NCBI RefSeq assembly: GCF_002564045.1
Contig: NZ_PDJK01000002.1
Location: forward strand, 1,116,001-1,180,000
DNA: 64,000 nt
Direction of reading: 5' to 3'
Origin: Amycolatopsis sulphurea
GTDB lineage: Bacteria > Actinomycetota > Actinomycetes > Mycobacteriales > Pseudonocardiaceae
Part shown: positions 16,510 to 24,823 of the stretch, piece by piece
Numbering within the stretch: the first letter of the stretch is position 1
Layout of the letters: the number at the start of each line of letters is the position of its first letter
Made by a program: the position numbers and the translations under genes
Notes under the pieces: model-generated
Told to the model about the DNA's origin: nothing
The model's database searches: none
Seen by the model: only the letters and a program-made list of their open reading frames with translations

Positions 16510-16779
16510 TCAGCCGGTGAACAAGCCGGCGATCCACTGACCCACGTTCACGCCGGCGCCGCTGACCGCGAGCCCGATGATCGCGAGGGCGATGACCACG
16601 CCGGCGAGCCTGCGCATCACGCCGGCGTTGTCGCCCTTGCCGCCGCCGAGCCAGAGCAGCAGCAGCGCCACGGCGAGCAACACCAGGGGAATGATGTTGT
16701 CGAGCAGCCAGTTGCGGACGTTGCCGGTGCCGAGGCTGCCGCCGGCCGCCAGCGTCTCGAGGGTGGTCATGCTCGTCAT
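16510..16779 (-). CDS. Small two-TM protein heading the T4SS-like operon (VirB2-like candidate)
   Basis: This 89-residue protein has two hydrophobic helices (about 28-44 and 58-76) separated by a short basic loop, GGGKGDNAGVMRR. The size and hairpin topology resemble VirB2/TrbC pilin subunits or holin-like proteins. No signal-peptidase site is evident, so a pilin role is tentative. ATG 16779 has AGGAG 7 nt upstream. It is the first gene after the probable operon promoter. Confidence 0.65.
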   Translation of the reverse strand: MTSMTTLETLAAGGSLGTGNVRNWLLDNIIPLVLLAVALLLLWLGGGKGDNAGVMRRLAGVVIALAIIGLAVSGAGVNVGQWIAGLFTG

Positions 16780-16842
16780 CGCGATACTCCTGGTGCGTGG
16801 CGGGGGCCGCGCGGTTCCGGCTTCGGCGAAGCTTCGAACAAC

Positions 16843-16871
16843 ATCATGGCGTCACAAGGGGTAATGGTCAA
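16843..16871 (-). promoter_or_regulatory. Probable promoter of the T4SS-like operon
   Basis: On the minus strand TTGACC (16871-16866) and CATGAT (16848-16843) are separated by exactly 17 nt, close to the sigma-70-type consensus. A start near 16836 would give a leader of about 57 nt before ATG 16779. The downstream genes are nearly contiguous to 6282, so this one promoter may serve the whole locus. Confidence 0.55.
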
Positions 16872-16879
16872 AGCGCGCT

Positions 16880-17234
16880 GGGTAGATGTCGACTTGTGGA
16901 CGGGGTTGCGGTAGCTCCGGCTTGTCTGGAGAGAATTCCTCACCCTCCATCATCGTGGCAAGAGTGCTTCGGATTAACCCCGGCCACCCGGATTTCGCAG
17001 TGCGCCGACGAAGTCACCCTGCGGAGAACTCATCGTTCACTCTGGGTGCGCCGCCTGCCGACCTGCCGGGCCGCGACAAGTGTGGCATGCCCCGTTCGGC
17101 CGTCCCGCGCGAGTCCGGTGAGTGACGAAGGTGCTCCGCGGACCGGGCGAAAACGATCACTCAGCGGTGCGATACCGATCACGATTCCGCCCGATGTGCC
17201 CTTTTTGTTCACCACTTAGGGTGAATCACGCGGT
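16880..17234. other. Gene-free intergenic stretch
   Basis: No convincing coding frame or RNA gene is seen. Two inverted repeats occur. TGAGTGA (17119-17125) pairs with TCACTCA (17157-17163). A tight TTCACC (17208-17213) / GGTGAA (17220-17225) hairpin lies just past the 3' end of the minus-strand gene at 17235. The latter has its T-run on the wrong side for an intrinsic terminator in either direction, but could still stabilise a 3' end. Confidence 0.6.
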
Positions 17235-18104
17235 TCAGTCGGGAATTCGCCGGCCCGGAATCGCGCCGGCTTCGAGCACCCGCCTGCCGAGCGGACGGCA
17301 CAGCTCCCGCAGCCGAGCCGTCTTCTCCTCGCCGAGGTGCTGCCATGGTCCCAGCGACGCCGCGTTGGTCGCGGCCTCGACGCGCTCGCGCAGATCCCGC
17401 CCACGGCCGGTGAGGGTGCCGTCCGCGTCGAGAATCCCTTCGACGGTCAGCTCGGCCACGGCGGCGTCCCACTCCGCATCGCTCCACCCGCGAGTGCGTT
17501 TCGCCGCGGAGGGAGTGAATCCGGCACCGGTCGCGACGTGCGTGACCAACGCGGTAAGGCCGGACAGACCGTTCACCAGCAAGGCAGCGATGTGCGCGTC
17601 GCCACGGTGCTCGCGAAGGAGGGTAACCGCGTGCCACAGCACGAGATGCGGCTGGTCGGGCCACGGCAGGGTCGCGTGGGCGGCGTAGAGCGGGCGCCCA
17701 TCCGGACGACAGCCCTCGGTCGCTTCGCGGGCGAGCGCGGCGGCTTCGGCGACCTCGGCGGAGGCAAGCAGCTCTTCGCCGAATAGACGGCGGTAGAGGT
17801 CGTCTACGGCGGCGAAACGGGCTTCGAGCACGGCTTCGGGTGTGGTGATGGTCCAGGCATGCGGGAGGGATCGGGCGACCTTCCCGGGATGGAAGTTGAA
17901 GAACGAAGCAGTGACCACGCCTGCGCCGACCGGCCCCATCGCCGCGGAACGACTCGCGAAATAGGCGGTCGAACCGTCTTCGAGACCGGCGGCAGCGAAC
18001 CGCTGCCGAGCTTCGGGCGCGAAGTAGACGACTGCGTGGAGGAAATCGAAGGTGGTCCCGAATGCGACTGCGACAGCGGCGGCTTCACCCATATCGGCGA
18101 TCAT
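17235..18104 (-). CDS. SCO6745/SalK-family protein
   Basis: This 289-residue, mostly helical protein has the family signature FLHAVVYFAPEARQRF near the N terminus, YFASRSAAMGPVGAGVV, ASFFNFHP and LVLWHAVTLLREHRGD. Members (once called SalK) are common in actinomycetes and are predicted to bind a ligand and perhaps DNA through a C-terminal winged-helix-like part; no biochemical role is established. ATG 18104 is given although no good SD precedes it, and ATG 18092 is also in frame. The gene lies directly downstream of rnpB on the same strand, with the U-rich rnpB end in between. Confidence 0.75.
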   Translation of the reverse strand: MIADMGEAAAVAVAFGTTFDFLHAVVYFAPEARQRFAAAGLEDGSTAYFASRSAAMGPVGAGVVTASFFNFHPGKVARSLPHAWTITTPEAVLEARFAAVDDLYRRLFGEELLASAEVAEAAALAREATEGCRPDGRPLYAAHATLPWPDQPHLVLWHAVTLLREHRGDAHIAALLVNGLSGLTALVTHVATGAGFTPSAAKRTRGWSDAEWDAAVAELTVEGILDADGTLTGRGRDLRERVEAATNAASLGPWQHLGEEKTARLRELCRPLGRRVLEAGAIPGRRIPD

Positions 18105-18127
18105 AGCGGGGATCCGAGGGAAAAATG

Positions 18128-18538
18128 GCGGACGAGCTGGCATGTAAGCCGGATCCTGTTCCCGACCGGCCTCGCGGCCGTCCGGGCGACGGTCATCCAT
18201 CTCGGCCTGCCGTCGCCGGCAGGCTCCAGCGGCCTACCCGCAGGCTCGGGCGGGCCGCCCTCGATCGCCTGCGCAGGAGCGCCGGGCGCTCCCTCTTGGC
18301 CTTGCTCCGGGTGGGGTTTACCGAGCCATCCCGGTCACCCGGGATGCTGGTGGTCTCTTACACCGCCGTTTCACCCTTACCCTCACCGGATCGAGATCCG
18401 GCGAGGGCGGTCTGTTCTCTGTGGCACTGTCCCGCGGGTCACCCCGGGTTGCCGTTAGCAACCACCCTGCCCTGCGGAGTCCGGACTTTCCTCGGACCGG
18501 GAAACCCGGGCCGCGACCGTCCTGCCAGCTCGTCCGCC
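18128..18538 (-). ncRNA. rnpB: RNase P RNA (bacterial type A)
   Basis: This is the catalytic RNA of RNase P, which matures tRNA 5' ends. On the minus strand it starts with GGACGAGCTGGCAGGACGG and carries the diagnostic GAGGAAAGTCCGGACTCC, the conserved ACAGAGAACAGACCGCC region and GGGTGAAACGGCGGTGTAAG. It ends with GGCTTACATGCCAGCTCGTCC, which pairs with the 5' end to close helix P1. ATTTTT follows immediately (18126-18121 region) and would serve as a terminator tract. About 410 nt is normal for actinobacteria. Ends are accurate to a few nucleotides. Confidence 0.96.
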
Positions 18539-18543
18539 GAACC

Positions 18544-18549
18544 ATCCTA
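18544..18549 (-). promoter_or_regulatory. rnpB -10 element
   Basis: TAGGAT on the minus strand lies 6-7 nt before the start of the RNase P RNA and matches the actinobacterial TANNNT -10. The -35 region is GC-rich and not clear. Repeat copy 2 begins 44 nt further upstream. Confidence 0.6.
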
Positions 18550-18592
18550 CCGGCCTGCCCGCTCCGCCCCGCACGCCCCACGCACATGAAGT

Positions 18593-18643
18593 CTGTGAAG
18601 GGGCCTTTCACGGACTCAGAGTCCGTGAAAGGCCCCTTCACAG
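18593..18643. repeat. 51-nt double palindrome, copy 2 (compensated variant)
   Basis: This is a perfect 25-1-25 inverted repeat. Against copy 1 it differs at the centre and by C to T in the left arm (position 14), with a matching G to A in the right arm, so pairing is fully kept. It lies between the 3' end of the glycosyltransferase gene (18701) and the rnpB promoter, both on the minus strand. Confidence 0.95.
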
Positions 18644-18700
18644 CCCTGCCGTTCGGCTAGCGTGCTGTCCCGCCACGACCTGCGCGCTGTGGCTGGTGCG

Positions 18701-20443
18701 CTAGCCACGCGGCGGAACGGTGCCGCCCCGCGCCAGCGTCGGACCGCAATCGGCCAGTCCGTCGCCGAAACGCTGCGCCTCGACGCTCATCATGGTGGTC
18801 TCCGCGTAGTGCTGGACCGCCTTGAGCTTCGCCGGATCGTGCACCGCGTCCTTGCGCACGAAGTCGCCCTGCCGCGGGCCCTCCGGGTAGACCAGGATCG
18901 GGTAGTAGTCGCGGTCGAGACGCGGGTCGAGCGTGATGCCGTTGCCGGCCGCCCACGGACCCCAGGAGTGGATGAAGGTCGGCTTCACCTGGTCGAACAC
19001 GTAGTCGCGCAGACCGGGCATGTTGTCGTCGTCGTGGATCAGGTCCGCGATCGGGGCGTTCACGAGGCCGGCCATGTCCACCAGGTCCAGCCTGCTGGTC
19101 ATCGAGGACCCGCCGAGGTCGGGCAGCAGCAACGAGGCCTGCTGGAGGCCCAGCATGTCCGCGTAGGTGTTGAACCCGCGGCCGAACCGCTCGCCGACCA
19201 GGCAGGCCGGGATGGTCGGGTGCTTGACGAACTCCTCGTCGTGCTGGGTGAAACCGACCAGCGACGGGATCGCCGCGGCCACCACCACGACGGTCGCCAC
19301 CGCACGCCAGCGCACCCGCACCGTGCGCAGCAGCTCGGCGAAAGCCAGCGTGCCGGCCAGGGCGCCGAGCACCCAGATCGGCGTGGCGAAGCGGAACTGG
19401 GCCATCCAGTCCGGCACGAGCACGCCGTAGGCGATCACGCCGAGCGCGAACGGCACCACCAGCGTGACCAGCGACTGCCGCCAAGGCGCCTTCCCCAGCG
19501 CCCAGACGACCACTGCCGCGAGCACCACGACGGCCGCGACCCCGGCGTACTCCACCAGTTCCCTGGGCCGGAGGACCGACTCCAGATCCGGCAGCCCTTG
19601 CTTCTTCGCCACCGACGGGTTGGCCAGCAGCCGGTGGAACTCGCTGTAGCGCCAGAGCACATAGCCGCCGAACAGCACGCCGAAGGACGCGACAGACAGC
19701 AGCGCGAACCGGAAGCTGCGCCAGAAACCCTCCCGCCGCACGCCGAACAGCAGCACGATCGGGTAATCGCCGGCATAGATCAGGCCCTCCGGCCTGGTCA
19801 GCGCGATCAGCGCGACCAGTACGCCCGCGCCGATGGCCACCTTGGGCGTGAGCGCACGTTCCCGGTGCACCGCGATGAACAGCAGCGCCGCAAGCCCCAT
19901 CACGAGCAGCGCCAGCAGCGAGTTCTCCAGGCCGGAAACGATCCAGATCACGTACGACGGGATCGCCGCCAGGGTGAGGCCGGTGGCCAGGGTGACCGCC
20001 CAGGCGTGCCGGTGGAACACCTGGCGCGCCACGACATGCACCAGCACCAGGACACCCGCGGTGCACGCCAGGCCGAGCAGCTTCGGGAAGAGCACGTAGT
20101 CCGGGAGCCCGAAGAGCGTGCCGTGGTCGAACAGCCCGGTCAGCTTGCCGAGCACGAGCAGGATCATCCAGGTCGGGTTGGAGAAACCTTCGACCGGCGG
20201 CGCACCGGGCTGCAGCACCGGGCCGAGCCCGTCGGCGACGCTGCGCGCGTAGGAGAAGGTGATGGCCGCGTCGTCCACGATCCAGTGCCCGTAGCGGGTC
20301 GCGTGCCAGGCGACGGCGGCGACTCCGGCCAGCACCGCCAGCGTCGCGGCCAGCCAGCCGTACCGCAGGCGGCGCGGCGCCTCCGGGGCGGCCTCGCCGG
20401 GCAGGTCCGGTTCGGTTACTGCGGTCGGTGCGCTAGCCGTCAT
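18701..20443 (-). CDS. Polytopic membrane glycosyltransferase, AftB/GT-C type
   Basis: This 580-residue protein has about ten membrane helices over residues 25-400 and a C-terminal extracytoplasmic domain. The first external loop carries the GT-C mark DDAAITFSYARSVADG and VEGFSNPTWM, as in mycobacterial AftB-type arabinofuranosyltransferases that use decaprenyl-phosphate sugars to build arabinogalactan or lipoglycans. ATG 20443 is chosen. The donor is inferred from the family only. The gene stands alone, upstream of repeat copy 2 and rnpB on the same strand. Confidence 0.75.
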   Translation of the reverse strand: MTASAPTAVTEPDLPGEAAPEAPRRLRYGWLAATLAVLAGVAAVAWHATRYGHWIVDDAAITFSYARSVADGLGPVLQPGAPPVEGFSNPTWMILLVLGKLTGLFDHGTLFGLPDYVLFPKLLGLACTAGVLVLVHVVARQVFHRHAWAVTLATGLTLAAIPSYVIWIVSGLENSLLALLVMGLAALLFIAVHRERALTPKVAIGAGVLVALIALTRPEGLIYAGDYPIVLLFGVRREGFWRSFRFALLSVASFGVLFGGYVLWRYSEFHRLLANPSVAKKQGLPDLESVLRPRELVEYAGVAAVVVLAAVVVWALGKAPWRQSLVTLVVPFALGVIAYGVLVPDWMAQFRFATPIWVLGALAGTLAFAELLRTVRVRWRAVATVVVVAAAIPSLVGFTQHDEEFVKHPTIPACLVGERFGRGFNTYADMLGLQQASLLLPDLGGSSMTSRLDLVDMAGLVNAPIADLIHDDDNMPGLRDYVFDQVKPTFIHSWGPWAAGNGITLDPRLDRDYYPILVYPEGPRQGDFVRKDAVHDPAKLKAVQHYAETTMMSVEAQRFGDGLADCGPTLARGGTVPPRG

Positions 20444-20627
20444 GTCCTCGTCACTGTATTTCGCTCGCGGTACTTGCCGAGAAACGCACGGGCCTGCGCC
20501 CCTCTGATGTCGGCCCCGCCGGGGCCCGCGCCGCGGCGCCGCGGTCGACATCGCACTCTAGCCAATACCGCACCGGGCCCCGTCCGGGCGTCGTGCCCGA
20601 GCGTGATCCGCCGCACATCCAGGCTGG

Positions 20628-21749
20628 TCAGGACAGGTGCGAGAGATCGTTCACCAGCCGGACGGAGGCGTTGCCGTCCGGGTAGAACTCGGCGATCGAG
20701 AGCGAGGCGAGATCGAGGTGCAGCCGGAACAGCAGCGACGGTCCGGCGTCGAGGCCGATCCGCAGCAGCGTCTTGATCGGCGTCACGTGGCTGACCAGCA
20801 CCAAGGTGCGCCCGGCGTGCTGTTCGAGCAGCTCGTGCAGGGCCGCTTCGACCCGCCGGTAGACCACGTCGAAACTCTCCCCGCCGGGCGGTGCGGACGA
20901 GGGATCGCCCAGCCAGCGGCGGTGCAGGTCCGGATCGCGCTGCGCGGCCTCGGTGAAGGTCATCCCCTCCCACTCGCCGAAGTCGGTCTCGATCAGGCCG
21001 GGGTGGGTCTCCACCCGGCCGCCGGTCGCGTCCGCGACCGCTTGCGCGGTCTGCATCGCGCGGGTCAGCGGCGAGGAGACGATCGGTGGCGGTGTGCCGT
21101 CCTCGCCGATCAGGCCGGGCATCCCGGCCAGCCGCTTCGCCGCCGCGGCGGCCTGGCCCCGGCCGTACTCGGTGAGCGGGACGTCGCCGCGGCCGGAGTA
21201 GCGGCGGTCCACCGACATCTCGGTCTGGCCGTGCCGCAGCAGGAACAGCTTGGTGGGCGTGCCGCGGGCGCCGGTCCAGCGGGCCGGGGAGCTGCGGTCG
21301 ACGGCGATGGTTTTCGGGGCGGGTGCGGGCGGGGGCTTGCCGGTGCCCTCGTCCATGGCCAGGTTGGCCAGCCGATCGGCGTGCGAGTTCTGCGCGCGCG
21401 GGATCCAGCCGTAGCCGACGCGGTCGAACCGCCCGGCGAGTTCGGCGGCCTGCGCGGCGAGCGGTTGCAGCGCCGCGTGCTTGATCTTCCACCGCCCGGA
21501 CATCTGCTCCACCACGAGCTTCGAGTCCATCCGTACGTCCACAGTGGACGCACCAAGCTCGGCGGCCGCGGTGAGCCCGGCGACCAGCCCGGAGTACTCG
21601 GCGACGTTGTTGGTCGCCACGCCGAGATACTCGTGCCGTTCGGCGAGCACCGCACCGGTCCCGGCGTCCTTGACCACCGCGCCGTACCCGGCCGGTCCGG
21701 GGTTGCCCCGCGAACCGCCGTCGGCCTCCACGACCACCCGGTCGGTCAC
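20628..21749 (-). CDS. Bifunctional RNase H / histidine phosphatase
   Basis: This 373-residue fusion is the counterpart of Rv2228c. Residues 1-140 are an RNase H type I domain with VEADGGSRGNPGPAG, NNVAEYSGL and VRMDSKLVVEQ supplying the acidic triad. A Pro/Ala-rich linker follows. Residues about 170-373 are a phosphoglycerate-mutase-like phosphatase with FLLRHGQTE and LVSHVTPIK. The family removes RNA from RNA-DNA hybrids and can act on alpha-ribazole phosphate in the cobalamin pathway. The GTG at 21749 overlaps the stop of the zinc-ribbon gene (GTGA). It is last in a three-gene operon, and CobD is encoded close by at 24824. Confidence 0.93.
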   Translation of the reverse strand: MTDRVVVEADGGSRGNPGPAGYGAVVKDAGTGAVLAERHEYLGVATNNVAEYSGLVAGLTAAAELGASTVDVRMDSKLVVEQMSGRWKIKHAALQPLAAQAAELAGRFDRVGYGWIPRAQNSHADRLANLAMDEGTGKPPPAPAPKTIAVDRSSPARWTGARGTPTKLFLLRHGQTEMSVDRRYSGRGDVPLTEYGRGQAAAAAKRLAGMPGLIGEDGTPPPIVSSPLTRAMQTAQAVADATGGRVETHPGLIETDFGEWEGMTFTEAAQRDPDLHRRWLGDPSSAPPGGESFDVVYRRVEAALHELLEQHAGRTLVLVSHVTPIKTLLRIGLDAGPSLLFRLHLDLASLSIAEFYPDGNASVRLVNDLSHLS

Positions 21750-22483
21750 AGGCCGGACTCCAGCGTGCGGACCAGGATCGCCCCGCAGTTCTCGCACTGC
21801 ACGACCTCGTCCGCGGGCTGGGCCTTGATCTCGGCGATCGTGTTGCGGTCGAGTTCCAGCTGGCAGGCCCCGCAGCGGCGGGCACGCAGCAGCGCGGCGC
21901 CGATGCCCTTGTGCTCCAGCGTGCGGGTGTAGAGCTTCAGCAGCGGCTCGGGAAAACGCGGGACCAGCTTCCCGCGGTCCTCTTCACGGCGAGCCTGCGT
22001 GGTGTCGAGGTCTTTGACCGCTTCGTCGCGGCGGCCGGTCGCGGCGGCCACCTCGGCGGTGGCCTTGTCCACCTCGGCCCCGGTGCGCTGTGCGTCGAGA
22101 TCGAGCGCCTCGCGCCGTTCCATCAGCTCGAGCAGATCGTCTTCGAGCGCGGTCCGCCGCCGGGCGAGCGTCTGCAGTTCGTGCTCGATGTCGGTCATCT
22201 GCTTGGCGCCCACCGAACCGGACTCCAGCAGCTTGCGGTCGCGGTCCTCGCGCGCCCGTACCGACTCGATCTCCTTCTCCTGCCGTGCGATCTCCCGGTC
22301 GAGATCGGAGGCGGCGGTCTCCACGGACACGAGCGCGTCACGCTTCGCGCGGACGGTCTTCTCCCCTGCGTCGATCTCGGCGATCTCGGGCAAGGTACGG
22401 CGACGGTGCGCGACGCGCGAAAGCTCGGCGTCCACCTTCGCGAGTTCGAGCAGCTGACGCTGTACGGCGGGGTCGGCCTTCAC
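21746..22483 (-). CDS. Coiled-coil zinc-ribbon protein (Rv2229c type)
   Basis: This 245-residue protein has a long alpha-helical coiled coil (about residues 5-185, heptad-like charged sequence) and a C-terminal zinc ribbon with RRCGACQLEL and VQCENCGAIL, four cysteines as two CxxC pairs. Members may bind nucleic acid; in related bacteria they are often described as possible DNA/RNA chaperones. GTG 22483 has GGGAG upstream. Four-base overlaps join it to the Nif3-like gene before it and the RNase H gene after it, a conserved actinobacterial arrangement. Confidence 0.88.
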   Translation of the reverse strand: MKADPAVQRQLLELAKVDAELSRVAHRRRTLPEIAEIDAGEKTVRAKRDALVSVETAASDLDREIARQEKEIESVRAREDRDRKLLESGSVGAKQMTDIEHELQTLARRRTALEDDLLELMERREALDLDAQRTGAEVDKATAEVAAATGRRDEAVKDLDTTQARREEDRGKLVPRFPEPLLKLYTRTLEHKGIGAALLRARRCGACQLELDRNTIAEIKAQPADEVVQCENCGAILVRTLESGL

Positions 22484-23322
22484 TGTGCTCCCTGGTTCAC
22501 TGCTGCGGGACGGGTTGCGCGCACGGTCCACGGGTCTGTACACCGCGTGGAGACGTGGGTGTCGACGGTACCCGCAAAGGCCGCGTCGACAAGGGCCGAG
22601 GCCTGCCCGCACCAGGGCCATTCGCTGGCCCAGTGGGTGAGCCCGACCAGCGCGGGGACGGTCCCGGTGTTCGCGAGATGCTCGCCGGCCGGGTGGTGAC
22701 GCAGATCCGCGGTCACGTACGCGTCGACGCCCTCCGCAGCCGCCTTCGCCAAGTATGAGTCGCCGGCCCCTCCAGCGACCGCGACAGTGCGGATCGGCCG
22801 CTGTGGATCGCCCGCGCCGAGCACCCCGGGAACAGAGGCCGGCAATGCGGCGGCGACGCGGCGTACGAAGGCCTCGAACGACTCCGCTGCGTGCAGGTGC
22901 CCGATCCGGCCGATCCCGGTGCGCGCGCCAGGTTCGTGCGGGTCGAGCGGACGGTCTACTTCGAGCCCGATGGCCGCCGCGAGCGCGTCGGAGACTCCGG
23001 GCAGCGCCGAGTCTGCGTTCGTGTGCGCACAGTAGAGCGCGATGCCGCCACGGATCATGCGGTGTACGAGAGCGCCCTTCGCGGTGTCGGCGGGCACGCC
23101 GTGCACGCCACGGAGCAACAGTGGATGGTGCGCGACGATGAGCTGAGCGCCGACCTCTTCGGCCTCTGCGATCGTCTCTTCGACCGGGTCCACGCAGAAC
23201 AGCACGCGCCGGACCTCCTCCGCCGGGTCCCCGCAGACGAGCCCGACCGCATCCCAGCTCTCCGCGAGCGCGGACGGGTAGCTACGTTCGAGTACGGCGA
23301 GGATCTCGGCTAAAGCGGGCAC
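22480..23322 (-). CDS. Nif3-like dinuclear metal-centre protein
   Basis: This 280-residue protein (Rv2230c type) has the Nif3/YbgI fold that forms hexameric toroids with two metals per subunit. Metal-ligand motifs visible are LIVAHHPLLLRG and YCAHTNADSA near the N-terminal half, and a C-terminal His/Glu region around THWASEWPW. It is related to GTP cyclohydrolase I type 2, but its substrate is unknown. GTG 23322 opens the operon, which runs to 20628. The start lies 40 nt from the divergent phosphatase gene, so the two promoters must be compact. Confidence 0.88.
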   Translation of the reverse strand: MPALAEILAVLERSYPSALAESWDAVGLVCGDPAEEVRRVLFCVDPVEETIAEAEEVGAQLIVAHHPLLLRGVHGVPADTAKGALVHRMIRGGIALYCAHTNADSALPGVSDALAAAIGLEVDRPLDPHEPGARTGIGRIGHLHAAESFEAFVRRVAAALPASVPGVLGAGDPQRPIRTVAVAGGAGDSYLAKAAAEGVDAYVTADLRHHPAGEHLANTGTVPALVGLTHWASEWPWCGQASALVDAAFAGTVDTHVSTRCTDPWTVRATRPAAVNQGAQ

Positions 23323-23361
23323 CGGACGATCTTCCCACGAGCCTTTGGCAGACTCGATGCA

Positions 23362-23823
23362 GTGACCCATGTCGTCTTCGTGTGCTCAGGGAACATCTGC
23401 CGATCACCGATGGCCGCGCTCGTCTTTCGGGCGAAGCTGGCCGAAGCGGGGCTGGCCGAGACGGTGACCGTCGCCAGTGCCGGGACCGGGCCGTGGCACG
23501 TGGGGGAACCCGCCGACCAGCGTGCGCGCGACACACTGAAGGCGCACGGCTACCCGACCGACCACGTCGCGGCCGAGGTCGACGGGGAGCATCTGCAGGC
23601 GGACCTGTTGCTGGCGGCTTCCGAAGGGCACCTGACGTTCCTGCGCTCCCGCGTCGACGATCCGTCCCGCGTACGGCTGCTTCGCGAGTTCGATCCGTCT
23701 GCTCCGGAAGGCGCCGAAGTGCCGGACCCGTACTACGGCGGCGGCGACGGCTTCGAGGACGTGCTGGCCATGGTCGAGCGTGCGATGCCGGGCTTGCTGG
23801 ACTGGGTACGCACGCACGGTTGA
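23362..23823 (+). CDS. Low-molecular-weight protein tyrosine phosphatase (PtpA-like)
   Basis: This 153-residue enzyme has the CX5R(S/T) loop VCSGNICRSPM at residues 8-18 and the downstream acid motif VPDPYYGG typical of the family. It removes phosphate from tyrosine in cytosolic or secreted substrates; the M. tuberculosis counterpart is Rv2234. GTG 23362 is the natural start and no good SD is visible, so the mRNA may be leaderless. It is followed by the SURF1-like gene on the same strand, the same order as in mycobacteria. Confidence 0.93.
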   Translation: MTHVVFVCSGNICRSPMAALVFRAKLAEAGLAETVTVASAGTGPWHVGEPADQRARDTLKAHGYPTDHVAAEVDGEHLQADLLLAASEGHLTFLRSRVDDPSRVRLLREFDPSAPEGAEVPDPYYGGGDGFEDVLAMVERAMPGLLDWVRTHG

Positions 23824-23901
23824 CGCCGGTATGTCCAGACCTGCGTCACTCCTGCTGAGGTCGCCGCGCGGTCTCGGACGGTGACGGCTTACCGTGGAGG
23901 C

Positions 23902-24732
23902 GTGCGCTTGCGGTTTCTGCTCCGGCCCGGGTGGCTGGCGTTGACGGTGGTGGTGTTCACCTTCGCCGTCTGCTGCTACACGCTGCTGGCGCCGTGGCAG
24001 TTCCGTCGCGACGGGGAACAGGTCGCACAGAACAACGCCTTGGCCACGTCGTTCACGGCGAAGCCGAAGCCGGCCGCGGAGCTGCTGCCACAGAACGCCA
24101 CGCCGGACCAGAACACCGAGTGGCACCTCGTGGCGATCACCGGGACGTACCTGCCTTCGGCAGAGGTTGTCGCACGGTTGCGCACGGTTCAGGGCGAAGG
24201 GGCGTACGAGGTCCTCACGCCGCTTCGCGCCACTGACGGCACGGTGTATCTGATCGACCGCGGCTTCGTACGCCTCGACGACAAGTCCGGCGTACTGCCG
24301 TACGCAGCGGCGCCTGGCGGACAGGTCTCTCTCGTAGCCCGCGTACGCAGCGACGAGAACGACCCGAAGCACCGTGACGCGTTCTCGGACGCCTCCACGA
24401 ACGGCAAGCTCCAGAGCTACACCGTCGACTCCCGAGTGGTGGCGAAGTCGTCCGGCCTGACCATCCGGCCCGGCTACTTCCAGCTCGACCAGAAGCAGCC
24501 GGGCGTGCTCGGCGCGCTGCCGCTGCCACAGCTGGACTCCGGGCCGTACTTCTCCTACGCGCTGCAATGGCTGGCGTTCGGGACCATGGCGTTGCTGGGC
24601 TGGCTGTACTTCACCATCCGCGAGCTGCGCCCGGGCGGCGCGCTGACCACCGAACGCCCGGACCGCACGCGGCGCAAGTCCGTAGCGGAGATGCTCGCCG
24701 AAGACGAGGACGAGTACACCCCGACCGCTTAA
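23902..24732 (+). CDS. SURF1-family cytochrome oxidase assembly protein
   Basis: This 276-residue protein has one membrane helix at each end (about 8-30 and 228-248) and an external domain between them. It opens with RFLLRPGWLALTVVVF and has LAPWQF, the conserved VYLIDRGFV and YFQLDQKQP. SURF1 proteins help insert haem a into cytochrome c oxidase. GTG 23902 matches the homologous start (RFLLRPGWLAL); GTG 23881 would add seven residues. It ends 29 nt before repeat copy 3 and converges with the CobD gene. The acidic tail EDEDEYTPTA is cytoplasmic. Confidence 0.88.
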   Translation: MRLRFLLRPGWLALTVVVFTFAVCCYTLLAPWQFRRDGEQVAQNNALATSFTAKPKPAAELLPQNATPDQNTEWHLVAITGTYLPSAEVVARLRTVQGEGAYEVLTPLRATDGTVYLIDRGFVRLDDKSGVLPYAAAPGGQVSLVARVRSDENDPKHRDAFSDASTNGKLQSYTVDSRVVAKSSGLTIRPGYFQLDQKQPGVLGALPLPQLDSGPYFSYALQWLAFGTMALLGWLYFTIRELRPGGALTTERPDRTRRKSVAEMLAEDEDEYTPTA

Positions 24733-24760
24733 GCGCCGCCGGGCAAGTCGCCGGGCAAGT

Positions 24761-24811
24761 CTGTGAAGGGGCCCTTCACGGACTCTGAGTCTGTGAAGGG
24801 GCCCTTCACAG
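24761..24811. repeat. 51-nt double palindrome, copy 3
   Basis: Same architecture as copy 1, with two changes in the right arm (T for C and G for C), so the long inverted repeat has two mismatches while both 17-nt palindromes read identically. AGT/AC flanks extend the symmetry by two bases on each side. It lies between convergent SURF1 (ends 24732) and CobD (ends 24824). Confidence 0.93.
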
Positions 24812-24823
24812 ACATCCGCGCCT

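Noticed and set aside
17208..17225. TTCACC/GGTGAA hairpin as an intrinsic terminator
   Set aside because: The T-run precedes the hairpin on the plus strand, and the minus strand has an A-run after it, so neither direction gives a U tract.
20531..20544. CCGCGGCGCCGCGG palindrome between the glycosyltransferase and RNase H genes
   Set aside because: It consists only of G and C in a very GC-rich gap, so symmetry by chance is likely; no regulator gene is adjacent.
24761..24811. Repeat copies as insertion-sequence ends
   Set aside because: No transposase frame, no second end at a fixed distance and no target-site duplication were seen around any copy.
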